A stretch of DNA of 64,000 bases, from positions 8,033,961 through 8,097,960 of the forward strand of contig NZ_JH993797.1 of the NCBI RefSeq assembly GCF_000316115.1, given 5' to 3'. The notes under the pieces are model-generated. The model did not search any database and had not been told where the DNA came from. It worked only from the letters and a program-made list of their open reading frames with translations. Origin of the DNA: Leptolyngbya sp. PCC 7375. Its GTDB lineage: Bacteria; Cyanobacteriota; Cyanobacteriia; Phormidesmidales; Phormidesmidaceae. This document shows positions 62,724 to 64,000 of this stretch, in pieces (position 1 is the first letter of the stretch; each line of letters opens with the position of its first letter). The translations under genes and the position numbers were made by a program.

Positions 62724-62970
62724 CTTGGCGACTATTTGAAACCATTGAATATTAAGAGGTTTAGCCACTCTCTCTGACTTAGGGAGGGTTTAATCTGAAA
62801 AATGCTGGCTTAGGACAAGTCTGCTAGATCGATGCAGTCCCTAGATCAGCAACAGCAAAAATCCAGAACGATTGACAGCCGTTCTGGACATAAACTAATG
62901 GAAAGCTATCTGATGCTATGGGAGCTAGGAGCAACCTAATGTAATTTATTTTGCTACCTAGCTTTGATTA
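62724..62970. other. Intergenic region, nothing recognised
   Basis: About 250 bases between the repeat element and the 3' end of the Roadblock-like gene. A short inverted repeat AGAACG...CGTTCT (ATCCAGAACGATTGACAGCC / GTTCTGGA) around 62860-62888 may be a terminator for that gene, though its T-run is poor. Confidence 0.35.
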
Positions 62971-63348
62971 CTAAACTTGTAGAGATTGCTCAACCTGGCG
63001 TAGCTTAATACGAGCTAGACCTAAATTAGCTTTCTCTCGATCCATCACCATGTAAAAGAAGACACCCTCAAGGGCTTCACAAATGCGAATTAAGTGATAC
63101 TGATTCTTCAAACTGATGAGAATATCTTCGATGGGTGATGTGATTCCTAGACCCTCACGGGCTCTGTTTTTAGCCTTAATTACTTCAGAATTAAGCGCAA
63201 TTGCTTGCTCTAGCTGCATTGAGGAGAATGCACCTTCGTCTTTACTAACCTGACCTAGGGAAAACCCTGTAGACCAATCTCCAATAGCAGCTCCGATCGC
63301 ACCATCGACAGATAGGGAGTTTTGAATAGACTCTTTGACGTTATTCAT
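62971..63348 (-). CDS. Small Roadblock/LC7-like protein
   Basis: 125 residues from the ATG at 63348; the longer frame to 63492 has poor sequence upstream. Alternating strands and helices (MNNVKESIQNSLSVDGAIGA, AIGDWSTGFSLGQV, GITSPIEDILISLKNQYHLI, IRICEALEGVFFYMVMDREK, ANLGLARIKL) follow the Roadblock/LC7 layout used by MglB-type regulators of small GTPases. Cyanobacterial taxis loci sometimes carry such proteins. The family call is from pattern only. No GTPase gene is nearby. Confidence 0.55.
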   Translation of the reverse strand: MNNVKESIQNSLSVDGAIGAAIGDWSTGFSLGQVSKDEGAFSSMQLEQAIALNSEVIKAKNRAREGLGITSPIEDILISLKNQYHLIRICEALEGVFFYMVMDREKANLGLARIKLRQVEQSLQV

Positions 63349-63710
63349 TTTAACCAACAACCTTAGTAACAATAATGTTGATGTTGTACAAGCTGGACAT
63401 GCTTGAGCTGACCCTAAGATTCCCGAACAAGGCTTAGGTGTTTCATTTATCTCAGATTTTGCACTCATGTTGGTGATGGGACAATAACCCACGCCGGGTT
63501 CAAAACCCAGCGCTAATCAAGGGCTGTCTGCTGAAGCGACAACTTGGCTGTGAGGCTCTGGATATAGAGCTTTTACCGATCACTCAACCCCTACTCTTCG
63601 AGAAGTCTTACGCCTATAGTGGATTTTGATGCGATGAGCCGTGCGACTTTGAGCCCACGGTGGGCTAACTGATAAAATTATCGTAACCATTTACAAATTC
63701 CTGGGGAAGT

Positions 63711-64000
63711 TTGAAGAATTCTGCGTCTGTTGATATTTGCTTTTACATTCCGGCGACATTTTGGCCTGCTCAGTTACCCGCCTCAAGTGCTGAGAACTGG
63801 TCGGGATTTGGGTTAGGGATTTACGCTTGGACTGTACAGACGTATTTCCATCTGCGGGAAGCAGGGGTTGCCTGTCGGCTGACTGCACAGTTCCCTGAGG
63901 AGGGAATTGTTCTCTTTCATGCCAATGCCACTCGGGGGGGCAATATTCGCCCCGGTGCCCATCGGTTGCTTATTTGTTTGAAGGCAGAGGCAACTTTATG
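63711..64000 (+). CDS. Start of a gene running off the right edge (possible glycosyltransferase)
   Basis: An open plus-strand frame follows the stop at about 63684 and reaches the window end. A TTG at 63711 gives MKNSASVDICFYIPATFWPA, then GFGLGIYAWTVQTYFHLREA and EEGIVLFHANATRGG. The DICFYIP...GLGIYAWTLQ-type opening resembles the N-termini of cyanobacterial family-1-like glycosyltransferases, but only 96 codons are visible. Start codon uncertain. Confidence 0.6.
   Translation, partial: MKNSASVDICFYIPATFWPAQLPASSAENWSGFGLGIYAWTVQTYFHLREAGVACRLTAQFPEEGIVLFHANATRGGNIRPGAHRLLICLKAEATL

Noticed and set aside
63492..63525. GGGTTCAAAACCC resembles a tRNA T-arm.
   Set aside because: No matching acceptor, D or anticodon stems around it on either strand.

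Overview
The window is cyanobacterial. HIP1 octamers (GCGATCGC) are scattered throughout, there are two psbA (photosystem II D1) paralogs, and there is a PATAN-type chemotaxis system, a BchE-type cyclase, a heme oxygenase, an aldehyde deformylating oxygenase and a PEP-CTERM protein. A Leptolyngbya-like or related mat-forming cyanobacterium living where sulfide and low oxygen occur is my inference from the gene content; I cannot name a species.

Layout. 1-1272: 5' part of a beta-propeller/phytase-like protein. 1.9-4.9 kb: a secreted coiled-coil protein, a lone receiver and a PATAN-receiver protein. 6.0-14.4 kb: a complete CheA-type cluster (MCP, triple-Hpt CheA-CheY hybrid, CheB, CheR, double CheW). 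14.9-19.3 kb: an unknown anchored protein, a DUF5946 protein, a glycerophosphodiester phosphodiesterase and a kinase-like phosphotransferase. 19.5-26.0 kb: a cobalamin riboswitch followed by a TonB-dependent receptor, a binding lipoprotein, a phosphodiesterase and a BtuC-like permease, that is, a B12 uptake locus without a visible ATPase. 26-28 kb: a glycogen-debranching-type enzyme.

28.2-52 kb is the most interesting part, an accessory island for photosynthesis under sulfide and low oxygen. On the minus strand: a sulfide:quinone oxidoreductase (sqr), an ArsR-family repressor, a DUF3365 c-type cytochrome, DUF3122 and DUF2202; then a low-oxygen-type D1' gene (frameshifted here) with a delta-9 desaturase. 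On the plus strand: a second Rieske protein, ArsA, a Kir-type K+ channel, DUF2214 and a rhodanese; and a separate operon made of a D1 lacking most Mn-cluster ligands, a rhodanese, an ACR3-like permease and a methyltransferase resembling the METTL7 thiol methyltransferases. An orphan aldehyde deformylating oxygenase, feoAB, persulfide dioxygenase with a TauE exporter, a nitronate monooxygenase, a BchE cyclase carrying a C-terminal receiver domain, and heme oxygenase complete it. An identical 19-bp AT-rich sequence lies upstream of D1' and in the aldehyde oxygenase/rogue-D1 intergenic region, with near matches upstream of sqr and the first rhodanese. This suggests one regulon, plausibly under the ArsR-family protein.

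The proposed logic (inference): sulfide or loss of oxygen relieves repression. Sulfide electrons then enter plastoquinone through SQR, water oxidation is modified or silenced by alternative D1 proteins, polysulfide and persulfide are handled by rhodaneses, dioxygenase and exporter, and tetrapyrrole synthesis switches to the B12-dependent BchE, for which the cobalamin locus and FeoAB would supply cofactors.

52.8-64 kb: a PEP-CTERM protein, a pyruvyl transferase, a second chemotaxis cluster (PATAN-receiver, double CheW, MCP, CheA-CheY, and a CheB reduced to its receiver), a nest of inverted-repeat elements, a small Roadblock-like protein, and the start of a further gene running off the right edge. 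No tRNA, rRNA, CRISPR array or transposase gene was found.
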